A DNA stretch of 64,000 nucleotides from CAZNLH01 sp964573995 (GTDB lineage: Bacteria; Gemmatimonadota; CAZMKB01; CAZNLH01): the NCBI GenBank assembly GCA_964573995.1, contig CAZNLH010000012.1, positions 1 to 64,000 of the forward strand, in the 5' to 3' direction. The notes under the pieces were generated by a model that made no database searches, had not been told where the DNA came from, and worked only from the letters and a program-made list of their open reading frames with translations. This document shows positions 42,868 to 51,613 of the stretch, piece after piece. The translations under genes were made by a program, and so were the position numbers. Within the stretch, counting starts at the first letter, position 1. Every line of letters starts with the position of its first letter.

Positions 42868-43067
42868 ACTGCACTGATGCCCTTAAGAGATTTACTTGCG
42901 GTGGTCGGCGCCCCTTCATCATGCTCGAAGGAAGCCACCGGATAATTCAATCCACGTATTAAATAAGGGAGGCACAAGATTACGTACCTGGAAGAAGATT
43001 CAGAGACATCCATTAAGACTACATCTATCACACAGACCTGTCTGTTATAGACGGCGGTCCCGACCAT
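42864..43067 (-). CDS. Possible small protein between ebfC and recR
   Basis: A 67-residue frame from ATG 43067 whose stop overlaps the recR start by ATGA and which begins 36 nt after ebfC. These overlaps fit an operon gene, but there is no recognisable family, no clear ribosome-binding site, and codon use is less GC-rich than the neighbours. It may simply be the ebfC-recR intergenic sequence. Confidence 0.25.
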   Translation of the reverse strand: MVGTAVYNRQVCVIDVVLMDVSESSSRYVILCLPYLIRGLNYPVASFEHDEGAPTTASKSLKGISAV

Positions 43068-43102
43068 ACCTCAGAACTGTGGAAGGAAATAGCAGTGTCG
43101 AG

Positions 43103-43414
43103 TCAAAAGAGATTCGGGAAAGGGAGGCCTCCGGTTACCCTTGTGACTTCCTCATTGATCAGGGCATCGGCCTTTTCCATCGAGTTGTTGACCGCACTGA
43201 TGATCAGGTCCTGCAACATTTCAACATCTTCAGGGTCAACGACTTCCCTGTCTATCTCAAGACCGAGCAACTTCTTGTTTCCACTTACAACGGCCCTAAC
43301 GACTCCCCCACCACTGCTTGCTTCCACGACCTTGTCCGCGAGTTCCTCGCGAGTCTTCTTCAACCTTTCCTGTATCTGCTTGGCTTGTTTCAGCACGTTG
43401 TAAAACTTGTTCAT
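43103..43414 (-). CDS. ebfC: YbaB/EbfC nucleoid-associated protein
   Basis: A 103-residue DNA-binding protein of the YbaB/EbfC family, which forms dimers and compacts or regulates DNA. The family pattern is clear: an N-terminal helix with Met/Lys/Gln spacing (YNVLKQAKQIQERLKKTREEL), then VEASSGGGVVRAVVSGNKKLLGLEID and VEMLQDLIISAVNNSMEKAD. It lies between dnaX and recR, its usual position. Start ATG 43414 follows the dnaX stop (43448) by about 33 nt. Confidence 0.95.
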   Translation of the reverse strand: MNKFYNVLKQAKQIQERLKKTREELADKVVEASSGGGVVRAVVSGNKKLLGLEIDREVVDPEDVEMLQDLIISAVNNSMEKADALINEEVTRVTGGLPFPNLF

Positions 43415-43447
43415 CTGCCGTCCCTATGAAAGATTAACATCGCACCT

Positions 43448-45103
43448 CTATTCTTCCCTGATAATTTCCGCGTCAAATACCTCCATTACCCTTTTCAACA
43501 GGGGGGATCCGCTGTTTTCAGGCCTTGCAGCCGCGGCGACCTCTTCCACGGGCTCCCCCATGACGGTTCCTTCTTCCTTCAATTCCTTGACCCGCAACTT
43601 CAACGACACCTTGTTACCCAGAAGATTCGATATAACACTGAATACCAGGTTCAAGTTGCTTGCTACTCTCAACTGCTCGGCAAGGAATTCACTCATCCCG
43701 TCTCCCGCTCCGAGAATGAGCGATCCCCCATCGATACCCACCGGACGCGCCGCGGAGAGAAAGTTCCCGAGGCCGACCTTTTTCTTCTTTATCTCGGAGG
43801 TAATCTCGCCCCACGATTCCTCGATGCGATGGAAGAGATCTCCCCCTCCCGGCCGATCATTCCTCCTTGGTAATTCTCCTTTCTCTTTCCCGGACACGTT
43901 CGGGGTTTTCTCTACACCACTTGACCCGGTCGGGGGACCTCCAGGCCGTCCGGGGTTACCATCAATTCTCCTTATCAGGTCCTCGATCGACTCGGTCTTC
44001 TCCAACAACACAAGCCTCAAGAGGAGAGTTTCCAGGATGAATCGCCTCTGATGCGATGTCTTGAAGAGATATTCATCACGCTCCACGATATTGGCCATCC
44101 TGAGCAAGTCTTCAAGTGAATAGTCCTTTACTATCCCCTGATACGACTTCACCAAGTGATCCGGGTATTCCAAGTCCTTCCAGGCATCGCCCTTGATTCT
44201 GAAGAGGATCAAACTCCGAAGATGTTCTACAAGACCATGAAAAAATTCGTCGAGGTCCACACCCTGGTCCAGCAATCCCTGGACGAACTTGAAGATCTCC
44301 CCAGCATCCCTTCTCTTGACAATGTGTGCCAGGTCGATGTAAAGTTCCTCGCTTACCCTCCCGAGTACACCCTCTATGGCGTCCATTCCTATCGTACCGT
44401 CTCCGAACGAAAGTACCTGGTCAAGGAGGCTGAGTGCGTCGCGAAGGCTGCCATCCACCCTCCTGGCAATGGCATACAGTACCCGCACTGTCTCTTCCGA
44501 CAGGGTCTCCTCAGGATAGTCCTCCCTTTTCAACACATCCTTCATCTTTTCAATAATGTCCCGGACATGTATTCTCCTGAAGTCATACCTCTGACACCGG
44601 GACAATATGGTCTGGGGAATGCGGTGGGCCTCCGTGGTGGCAAACACGAAGACAACGTGGGATGGCGGTTCTTCCAGGGTCTTGAGGAATGCGTTGAATG
44701 CGTGATCGGTGAGCATGTGTACTTCATCGACGATGTACACCTTATAGCGCCCGGACTGCGGCGGGTATTTCACCTTTTCCCGCAGGTCCCTGACCTCATC
44801 TATTCCCCGGTTGGATGCAGCGTCTATTTCAAGTACATCCAGGAACAACCCGCGATCAATGGCAAGGCATGCCTCACATGCGTTGCACGGGTCCCCGTCA
44901 CGGAGGTTCAAACAGTTCAGTGCCTTGGCCAGGATCCTGGCCGTCGAGGTCTTGCCCACCCCCCTGGGACCCGAGAAGAGGTAGGCATGCGAGACCTTGT
45001 TCCGGATAACCGCGTTCTTAAGGCTGATGGAGGCGTGGGGCTGGCCTACGATCTCCTCGAAGACCTTCGGCCTGTACTTCCTGGCAAGTACCTGATAAGC
45101 CAT
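43448..45103 (-). CDS. dnaX: DNA polymerase III gamma/tau subunit
   Basis: A 551-residue clamp-loader ATPase from ATG 45103 (MAYQVLARKYRPKVFEEIVGQ); the longer upstream frame is not used. Motifs: Walker A GPRGVGKTSTARILAKALNC, zinc ligands in CLNLRDGDPCNACEAC, Walker B VDEVHML, sensor 1 ATTEAHRIPQTILSRCQRYDF. After the three clamp-loader domains comes a proline- and glycine-rich linker (residues ~400-440), then a C-terminal tau-like domain. It couples replication fork polymerase and helicase. The usual A-rich slippery heptamer for making a shorter gamma form was not found. It heads the ebfC-recR operon. Confidence 0.96.
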   Translation of the reverse strand: MAYQVLARKYRPKVFEEIVGQPHASISLKNAVIRNKVSHAYLFSGPRGVGKTSTARILAKALNCLNLRDGDPCNACEACLAIDRGLFLDVLEIDAASNRGIDEVRDLREKVKYPPQSGRYKVYIVDEVHMLTDHAFNAFLKTLEEPPSHVVFVFATTEAHRIPQTILSRCQRYDFRRIHVRDIIEKMKDVLKREDYPEETLSEETVRVLYAIARRVDGSLRDALSLLDQVLSFGDGTIGMDAIEGVLGRVSEELYIDLAHIVKRRDAGEIFKFVQGLLDQGVDLDEFFHGLVEHLRSLILFRIKGDAWKDLEYPDHLVKSYQGIVKDYSLEDLLRMANIVERDEYLFKTSHQRRFILETLLLRLVLLEKTESIEDLIRRIDGNPGRPGGPPTGSSGVEKTPNVSGKEKGELPRRNDRPGGGDLFHRIEESWGEITSEIKKKKVGLGNFLSAARPVGIDGGSLILGAGDGMSEFLAEQLRVASNLNLVFSVISNLLGNKVSLKLRVKELKEEGTVMGEPVEEVAAAARPENSGSPLLKRVMEVFDAEIIREE

Positions 45104-45137
45104 GCAATAGCCCCCTGTAGACAGATCAACAACTAAA

Positions 45138-45154
45138 AGGGGACCCCGTCCCCT
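45138..45154 (-). promoter_or_regulatory. Hairpin upstream of dnaX
   Basis: AGGGGAC-GGG-GTCCCCT followed by TTT on the minus strand. It could terminate the kinase transcript, or stabilise the 5' end of the dnaX message, because the predicted start of the dnaX promoter falls just before it. Confidence 0.5.
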
Positions 45155-45164
45155 ATTCGAGGTG

Positions 45165-45193
45165 AGTTTAATACCCCCCCCATGTGTTGTCAA
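45165..45193 (-). promoter_or_regulatory. Promoter of the dnaX operon
   Basis: On the minus strand TTGACA (45193-45188), 17-nt spacer containing eight G, TAAACT (45170-45165). It lies between the giant kinase gene and dnaX. Confidence 0.55.
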
Positions 45194-45203
45194 GGATTAG
45201 CAG

Positions 45204-48200
45204 TCATGCGCCCCTGAGTCTCACTTCGACGCGTGTTCCCTCACCCTGCCTGCTCCAAATGTGGATGGTCCCTCCCCATCCCTCGACGATCCGTTTACAG
45301 ATAGCGAGGCCCAATCCCGTACCACCGGTTCGGGTTGAAAAGTTGGGATCGAAGATCCTCCCCAAATCAGACTCAGGGATTCCGCGCCCGCTGTCCGTGA
45401 CGGTGAGCACCACCCATCTGATCCCATCGTCCTCCTCCACCCTCACAGCGCTCTCCAGCCTGCCCGGTCCATCAATGGCCGCTCTCCCGTTCTCGATCAG
45501 GTTGACCAGGACCTTTTTCAACCCCTCCTCGCTTGCAAGGGCCGGCACCCTTCCTTCCGGGATCATGAAATCGTAGTTTAGGTCACCCTCACCTCTTTCG
45601 TACAGTTCCCTCACTTCGCTCAGCACCGAGGCAGCATCCACTCGTCGCACCTCTTCGGTCAACGGCTTCGCGTAACGGGAGAAGTCAGAGGCAATCCTCC
45701 GGAGCCGATCGATCTCTCTTAGAATGACCCTGACCTCTTCTTCTATTATCTCCCCGAAGTTCGGGGCATTATCCTTATACGTCTTATAAAGGTGCTGAAT
45801 CGACAACCGTATAGGCGTCAACGGGTTTTTGATCTCGTGTGCGACCTGCCTCGCCATCTCTCCCCATGCCATGATCTTCTGCGAGCGGACGGTATCAGAG
45901 ATGTCCTCGAAGGCCACTACTACCCCCTGGTTACCGCCACTTTCGTCCACCAAGCCGCTGGCAATCATCCGGATCATCCTCACCCTCTCCCCCTCCGCCA
46001 CCTCGAACTCTCGTTCAACATCACCTCCAACAGAGCGGAACGACTCATGAATCCCGAGGAGCAATTTCTCCCATCCCTCATGATGAAATGAAAGATCATC
46101 CAGGCTTGAACCGATCCTTCCGCCAAGATCCTCGCCGAGTAATTCCTCCGCCTTGGAATTGACGACCCTAAGCGTACCATCCTTCCCGAAGGCCATGATC
46201 CCCGCTCCGACGGCCTGGAATACACCGACCACCCGGGCCTTTTCTTCCGAGAGGCTCTTCTGGGACTTTTCCAGTTGCATGGCCATCGCCTCAAACGATG
46301 AGAAAAGGCGACCGAACTCATCCTGCCTGCCCTTCTCCAGGTCGACACGGAAGTCACTCTCTCCCACCTTCTCAAATGCCTCCTTCAGGTCCGATATCGG
46401 GCGTGAGAGACGTCGGCCTACCACGATCCCCATGGTGACCGACAGGAATATTATCCCCGTTATTACCATCAAGACGAGGTAATTGAGCCCGGCAACTTCC
46501 TGGTCGACCTCTTCCTGGCGCCAGAGGAGCGGCGTGGAGAGGAAAACCGCCGGGTCCGAGCCGGCAGGCGATATCCTCCGGTCGGCAACGAGGTACTGGT
46601 AATTACCCAGGGACTGCCTGTGAAATGCCTCACTCTTCCCATCGATGGCCAGGTCTACGTATGACGTCTCAGACATCGTGCCCGGAATCATCCCGGCTCG
46701 CGCGAGATCTTCCTGGCTGGTGGCTACAAGTCGATTATCATAAAAGACCAGGAAATCCTGGCCCATCGTCTCGGCCACCTCGCGGAGATACTGATTGTCG
46801 ATCTTGAGGCCACTGCCCGGCGCGATGGCGATGTGTCCCGGGGCCCCGTAGATTACTCCTTTGTCATTGTAAAAACGGACCTCTTCTCCTCCCACCGGAC
46901 CATGTGAACCTTGCAGGTCACGTCTCACCATCTCGATGAATCTCTCAAGGCCCTCAACGGCCCTTGCCCGCGTCTCGGCATCCAAGCGGAGCCGAATCTC
47001 CCTTGCGCCGATGGCACCGAAAATGAGCGTGGGAATCACCGAAAAGACAATGAGAATCAAGATCAACCTCCGCCTGAACGTTCCAACGGCCATCCGCAGA
47101 TGTCTCAATTTCCCCATACTACCCAGGTTCAATATGCCCCAGAGAACGATCATAAGGCACAAGTGGAGCAGGAAGAGCACGTTGATCCGAGAGGACGATT
47201 CTCCAAGTCCCATCAGGCGAAACTTCACCTCCACCGATTTATCCAGCCCACCTATCTTCATCCGCCTTTGAAGATATCGATACCTGCCATTGCCGTCGCT
47301 CTCCGACCGCCAACCAATTGCTTCCTTTCTGTTCGTCCCCTCACCGGCAGGCCGGACCCTCAGCGTCATGGCCCTTGGCATCCGGAACCGGCCCTTCTCC
47401 GACTCATCGAGGAAGAACTTGACCGCTCTCCCACCCAACCTCTCCTCGATGTCGGTCGGCAGCGTGACGGTCAGGTAACTCTTCATCTTGTTCCCTTCCC
47501 AGTAAGGAATGACAGACGTGTAGAACTCCTTGCCAGCCGAAAAACCGTGATAGATGAACGGCTCCTCCTCCTCACGCGCACGGTTGAGAAAGAACCTGGA
47601 AAGGGAACTGTCCGGTTCGAACTTCGTAAGGGAAAAACGGCTGATGCGCCTGCCATTTCCATCATATATGAACAGGGAGGTCCGCTGTCCAAGGGTGCTC
47701 AGTCTTGAATTGGCCCAGGCATAGAAACCAAGACCCTTGGGGTCTCTTGATTCACCAAAGATCTCGTCTTTCCTGTCGAGGAGATCATTGGTGACCTCCT
47801 CGAGAACAAACGTGGCCCAGTCGTCATAAGGCGCGCCCAGTTGCTCCATCAACGATTCACCTGTCTCCTCGAGGGCGAGGTGACGATATCTGAGCATAGC
47901 GGGATAGATTACCCCGGCGGAGAGGAGCGATAGGAAAATTACTCCGGGAAGAGAGGGCAATGCCCCGACCCTGCCGCCTCCTTCAACCCCCTCTTCCGTC
48001 AATCCCACGAAGAGGCTGCCGCCAATTAGGATCAATGCCCCCTCAACGATCGCGAAATATATCCCCCATTGATCTCCGTAAGCATTGCCTGCCATAACCC
48101 ATGCCGCAGAAAACAACAGGAGGGAAACAGTGGCACCGACCCACATCCTCCCCGGCCCTTCGACTCCTCGAGGAACGACCTGTCTAATGAGTACCGTGAC

Positions 48201-49619
48201 CAGCAGGATGAGGGGGACGAGGAGAAGGAAAAAACACGACTCCCATAACACGGCTGTCATGGAACCGATAAATGCCTGATCTATCACGATCGAGGAGAGG
48301 GTTTCCCTAAACAGTCTCTCGAGTACAAAGGGGGTCGAGAAGGCGAGGAAGAGGCAGAGGGCCAGGGAAGCCAGGCGCTTAGGTATTCGTCTCGCCCGTT
48401 TATCGTTCCTTGAATCGTCACGCCCGAGCAACAAGGGGAAGATATGGATCGTGAATAGACATATGAAGAGACTGCTGATGAAAAATTCACCGATCGATAT
48501 CGATCCACTTCTCAACAAGCCGCTGGCGAAGAACCTCGGAGAGAACAGTTCACCACCGATCCAGACGGAGGGGAAATCATACTCGAGCCAGGAAACGCGG
48601 ATAAAGTACAGGAAGAACCCGAGGGTTACTATGTAACTCCATCGCCCCACGGATCTTTCCCCATCCCGGTTGACAGGGGATCGACTGAGCCCGCCCCTCA
48701 GGATGAGGATGGAGACGAGCCAGGGGATAAGCAACATCAGGGGAAAATATCGTTCCTCCCTGTTCTTCAATCCCGATATGAAACTCTCCGGGGAGACCTG
48801 GTGCGTCGACCAGGTCCCGACACGGTGACGGTGGATCAAGAGGGGAAACCGGAGGTTTTCGGCATCATTATCGGCCTGCGCGCGGTCATCCGGGGGATTG
48901 AACGAGATCTCGGATCCAACGGCACTCGAGAGCCTGTCGATAAAACGCCCTCTCCTGGCATATCGTCGGCTGAGGTGGTGTCTGATCCCGAGATGATCGG
49001 ATACGGTCAGGACACCCACTCCCGGTATCATTCTGTTAATGACCGCCGCGGTTATTATATTCCCACGATAGATCCTGATGGAGAGAGAATCTTCCAAAGT
49101 TGGAGAAATCGAAGAAATGTCCCTTGGAAGGTACCGGTCTCCCGACCAGGCGATCTCATTACCGTCGGCATCTCGAAGTAGAAAAAAGAGATCATCGCCA
49201 TCGGACTGGGCAGACCGGTACTTCCCAAGGGTCTCGAAGAGCCTCTTCCTCCAAGATGCGGCAGGAGTTCTCTGAAGAGAAAGCATACGCACCTCTTCGC
49301 CTACGTCCTCGACGAGTCGAAGTCTCTCCTCGAAGTGCCCTTCCACCGCCTCGTCGACCTTCCTCTTGAGATCAGCCACTACCCCCGGATATACAGATCC
49401 CCAGTCCTCTTCGGCAAGTTCGGCCCTACGGATGTTTCGTGAAACGAAGAGCAGGCCTGCCGCCAGGAGCACAAATGAGAGGAACACCGGCCGGGACTTG
49501 ATGTCGGACCACCTCAAGAAGGCCCCCAAAGACCCGATCGACACGCCCACGGCCCACAACCACAATAGCGCCGTGGAGTCTGAGAAGAAGATGTGAAGCG
49601 TGGCAACGATCGTGGCCAT
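45204..49619 (-). CDS. Giant NtrY-like sensor histidine kinase
   Basis: About 1471 residues from ATG 49619 (GTG 49622 also possible). The reading frame is open to 49784, but that part crosses the palindromic promoter region, so a later start is likelier. Order: two membrane helices; a periplasmic domain (~70-290); a block of about six to eight helices (~295-600); a second periplasmic domain (~605-850); two helices; a third periplasmic domain (~930-1085); a helix; HAMP (GRRLSRPISDLKEAFEKV); PAS (VFQAVGAGIMAFGKDGTLRVVN); HisKA with MARQVAHEIKNPLTPI; and ATPase (NLIENGRAAID, DSGRGIPESD, GTGLGLAICKR). The HEIKNPLTPI context is the NtrY hallmark. Usual NtrY proteins are 600-800 residues. Its partner is probably the NtrX-like protein at 37.7-39.1 kb. 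Confidence 0.88.
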   Translation of the reverse strand: MATIVATLHIFFSDSTALLWLWAVGVSIGSLGAFLRWSDIKSRPVFLSFVLLAAGLLFVSRNIRRAELAEEDWGSVYPGVVADLKRKVDEAVEGHFEERLRLVEDVGEEVRMLSLQRTPAASWRKRLFETLGKYRSAQSDGDDLFFLLRDADGNEIAWSGDRYLPRDISSISPTLEDSLSIRIYRGNIITAAVINRMIPGVGVLTVSDHLGIRHHLSRRYARRGRFIDRLSSAVGSEISFNPPDDRAQADNDAENLRFPLLIHRHRVGTWSTHQVSPESFISGLKNREERYFPLMLLIPWLVSILILRGGLSRSPVNRDGERSVGRWSYIVTLGFFLYFIRVSWLEYDFPSVWIGGELFSPRFFASGLLRSGSISIGEFFISSLFICLFTIHIFPLLLGRDDSRNDKRARRIPKRLASLALCLFLAFSTPFVLERLFRETLSSIVIDQAFIGSMTAVLWESCFFLLLVPLILLVTVLIRQVVPRGVEGPGRMWVGATVSLLLFSAAWVMAGNAYGDQWGIYFAIVEGALILIGGSLFVGLTEEGVEGGGRVGALPSLPGVIFLSLLSAGVIYPAMLRYRHLALEETGESLMEQLGAPYDDWATFVLEEVTNDLLDRKDEIFGESRDPKGLGFYAWANSRLSTLGQRTSLFIYDGNGRRISRFSLTKFEPDSSLSRFFLNRAREEEEPFIYHGFSAGKEFYTSVIPYWEGNKMKSYLTVTLPTDIEERLGGRAVKFFLDESEKGRFRMPRAMTLRVRPAGEGTNRKEAIGWRSESDGNGRYRYLQRRMKIGGLDKSVEVKFRLMGLGESSSRINVLFLLHLCLMIVLWGILNLGSMGKLRHLRMAVGTFRRRLILILIVFSVIPTLIFGAIGAREIRLRLDAETRARAVEGLERFIEMVRRDLQGSHGPVGGEEVRFYNDKGVIYGAPGHIAIAPGSGLKIDNQYLREVAETMGQDFLVFYDNRLVATSQEDLARAGMIPGTMSETSYVDLAIDGKSEAFHRQSLGNYQYLVADRRISPAGSDPAVFLSTPLLWRQEEVDQEVAGLNYLVLMVITGIIFLSVTMGIVVGRRLSRPISDLKEAFEKVGESDFRVDLEKGRQDEFGRLFSSFEAMAMQLEKSQKSLSEEKARVVGVFQAVGAGIMAFGKDGTLRVVNSKAEELLGEDLGGRIGSSLDDLSFHHEGWEKLLLGIHESFRSVGGDVEREFEVAEGERVRMIRMIASGLVDESGGNQGVVVAFEDISDTVRSQKIMAWGEMARQVAHEIKNPLTPIRLSIQHLYKTYKDNAPNFGEIIEEEVRVILREIDRLRRIASDFSRYAKPLTEEVRRVDAASVLSEVRELYERGEGDLNYDFMIPEGRVPALASEEGLKKVLVNLIENGRAAIDGPGRLESAVRVEEDDGIRWVVLTVTDSGRGIPESDLGRIFDPNFSTRTGGTGLGLAICKRIVEGWGGTIHIWSRQGEGTRVEVRLRGA

Positions 49620-49679
49620 CACGAGGCAGAGAGCAGCATTTTCGCGCAGTGCCCGACGTATGGAGACTTTCCTCTTGAT

Positions 49680-49724
49680 TTTACACCCCGTAATCGTGAG
49701 ATTAATATTGTAATCTGAATTACA
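49680..49724 (+). promoter_or_regulatory. Promoter and nested palindromes upstream of the CRP/FNR-type gene
   Basis: TTTACA (49680-49685), 17-nt spacer and TAATAT (49703-49708) form a promoter for the CRP/FNR-type gene. Three palindromes overlap it: TAATC-GTGA-GATTA (49691-49704), AGATTA-ATATTG-TAATCT (49699-49716) and TGTAAT-CTGA-ATTACA (49709-49724). The last has the 4-base gap and dyad size typical of CRP/FNR operators and covers the predicted start site, consistent with autorepression; it could also control the divergent kinase. Confidence 0.5.
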
Positions 49725-49797
49725 GTTTTTAGGCCTCCGGCGGGTTCCCTGCCCGTTCCCCAGTCCCGGCCTCCGAGCATGCAAGGAGAAACAGGCG

Positions 49798-50490
49798 ATG
49801 AACTCTTACGATCCCATCAGTTACTGCAGCAACAATCCCCTCTTTCGCGAGGTGAACAAGGACGGGATAAAGCAGATCGCCGGCCAGATGAGATCCATCG
49901 AGGTGAAGAAGGGCAACATCATCTATTTTCAAGGTGATCGGCCCGCATCGGTATATTTCATCCGAACGGGGTCCGTCAAGTTGTCGCGAATAACCCCGGA
50001 GGGCCGTGAACTGACATTCTCCATCCTCGGGAAAAATGACATCTTCGGGGTTACATCGGTCCTCCTGGGAAACCAACGTCCCACTGCTGCCGAGGCCGTC
50101 GTAGATTGCCTCCTGTACCAGATGTACCGATCCCAGTTTCTCCAGATGCTCAAGCGTTTCCCCTCCCTGGCGATCTACCTCTCCTCAACGATCGGGCAGC
50201 GCCTGATCAAACTCGAAGAAAAACTCCAGATCGCCGTATCACGGGATGTCGCCTCCAGGATCTCCTCTACCCTCCTCGACCTGGCGGACCAGTTCGGCAA
50301 GGCCTCCAAGGAAGGTGTCATTATAGACATTCCCCTCACACACCTTGAAATTGCCGGGCTCATCGGTTCGACCAGGGAGACCACGTGCATGACCTTGAAT
50401 AAATTTCGCCGGAGGGGGTGGATTCAGACGGAGAGGAGGGCGATCACCCTCATCGATCTCAAGGCCCTCCGCTCGTTGTGCGAGACATGA
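49798..50490 (+). CDS. CRP/FNR-family transcriptional regulator
   Basis: A 230-residue regulator with an N-terminal cyclic-nucleotide-binding-type beta barrel (IIYFQGDRPASVYFIRTGSVKL, then GRELTFSILGKNDIFGVTSVLL) and a C-terminal winged helix (LTHLEIAGLIGSTRETTCMTLNKFRRRGWI). Cysteines are few and not arranged as the four-Cys cluster of oxygen-sensing FNR, so an iron-sulfur sensor is unlikely; the barrel lacks an obvious cAMP phosphate-binding Arg-Ser pair. It may sense another small ligand. The start ATG follows GGAGAAACAGGCG. The region upstream contains candidate operators. Confidence 0.9.
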   Translation: MNSYDPISYCSNNPLFREVNKDGIKQIAGQMRSIEVKKGNIIYFQGDRPASVYFIRTGSVKLSRITPEGRELTFSILGKNDIFGVTSVLLGNQRPTAAEAVVDCLLYQMYRSQFLQMLKRFPSLAIYLSSTIGQRLIKLEEKLQIAVSRDVASRISSTLLDLADQFGKASKEGVIIDIPLTHLEIAGLIGSTRETTCMTLNKFRRRGWIQTERRAITLIDLKALRSLCET

Positions 50491-50683
50491 GGGCCCTCTG
50501 ATCGATGTCTCGACGTGCCATCCGGCATAGAGGTCAAACGGGAACAAAACCTCCTGTCTCTCCCCGTAATCCGATGCTTCACAGTACCGGGCGCATCGGG
50601 TCTCACAGGTATCATTGTCTGATGCACAGCGGAATCACGTTAGAATTAATCTACGAAAAGAAAGATGGTAATTCAAGAAGACC

Positions 50684-51559
50684 ATGCAGTTAGAAGAGAG
50701 ACACCTAAATCAAGAAGAGGCTCCTCGCCGGGACGATAAACGACGACCGACATTGACCTCTGTGTCTATCCTCTTCATCGTCATAGTCCTGCTCCTAATT
50801 ACATCCGGTCTGGCAACAGGGGTCAATATGGTATATGAAGGGGTCCTGATCAACGAGTGGTTGTTGATCCTGCTACCCTCGCTGGCATTCCTCCACTTCC
50901 ATGGGTTGGCGCCGAGACGGTACCTGAGAATCGTTCCACTGCGCCCAAAGTCCACGCTCGGTGTTATCCTTGCCGCAGTCTCCGGTATCCTCTTGACCGG
51001 GGAATTGGTCACCATACAGAACGATTTTCTGCCCATACCGGCCGGTTACCTCGAGATGATGCGCAATCTCTTCACCATTTCCGGCAGGGAAGGCATTGTA
51101 TGGGCCTTGCTCGCCTTCACCGTCAGCCCTGCCATCTGTGAAGAGATCCTCTTTCGCGGCATCATCCTCCAGGAGACCCTCCGAAGATTCTCACGGCCAT
51201 CGTCCATCATTATTACCGGCATCCTCTTTGGCCTCTTTCACCTCGATCCTTACCGATTCCTGGGGACTGCGGTCCTCGGTTGCATAATGGCTTACCTGGT
51301 CACCAGGGTCGACAGCCTACTGGCATCAATGACCTATCACTTGACCAACAACCTGATGATCCTGCTGACCATGAACCTGGTCCCATTTAGGAACGTGGCC
51401 TGGTTGACAGAAGAGACGCACCTGCCAGTCGGCGTCTTTCTCCTGTCCATCGCAACCTTTTTCCTCGGGATCCACCTGAGTCGACCACCAGGAGGGGGAC
51501 CGCATCCACCGGGGGAGCATCCTGGAACGACCGGAAACATTTATGGCACAGAATCGTAG
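50684..51559 (+). CDS. CPBP-family intramembrane metalloprotease
   Basis: A 291-residue polytopic protein of the CAAX-protease/bacteriocin-processing family. Motif 1 is CEEILFRGIILQETL (EExxxR) and motif 2 is GLFHLDPYRFLGTAV (FxxxH-type). About seven hydrophobic segments flank them. Family members cut prenylated or membrane peptides or handle bacteriocin self-protection; here no bacteriocin gene is evident. It is 54 nt upstream of a TolC-type gene on the same strand and may share its transcript. Start ATG 50684 has only a weak ribosome-binding site. Confidence 0.87.
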   Translation: MQLEERHLNQEEAPRRDDKRRPTLTSVSILFIVIVLLLITSGLATGVNMVYEGVLINEWLLILLPSLAFLHFHGLAPRRYLRIVPLRPKSTLGVILAAVSGILLTGELVTIQNDFLPIPAGYLEMMRNLFTISGREGIVWALLAFTVSPAICEEILFRGIILQETLRRFSRPSSIIITGILFGLFHLDPYRFLGTAVLGCIMAYLVTRVDSLLASMTYHLTNNLMILLTMNLVPFRNVAWLTEETHLPVGVFLLSIATFFLGIHLSRPPGGGPHPPGEHPGTTGNIYGTES

Positions 51560-51613
51560 ATTAAACAGACTCTGAGAGTGGGACAAAACAATCATGAATC
51601 AGGGAGGGAAATC

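Noticed and set aside
43448..45103. Programmed frameshifting in dnaX
   Set aside because: A run of lysine codons is present near the end, but it does not form the XXXYYYZ slippery heptamer in the needed frame and no following hairpin was evident.
49620..49784. N-terminal extension of the giant kinase to a TTG at 49784
   Set aside because: It would code through the AT-rich palindromic promoter region of the divergent gene and gives an unlikely N-terminus.
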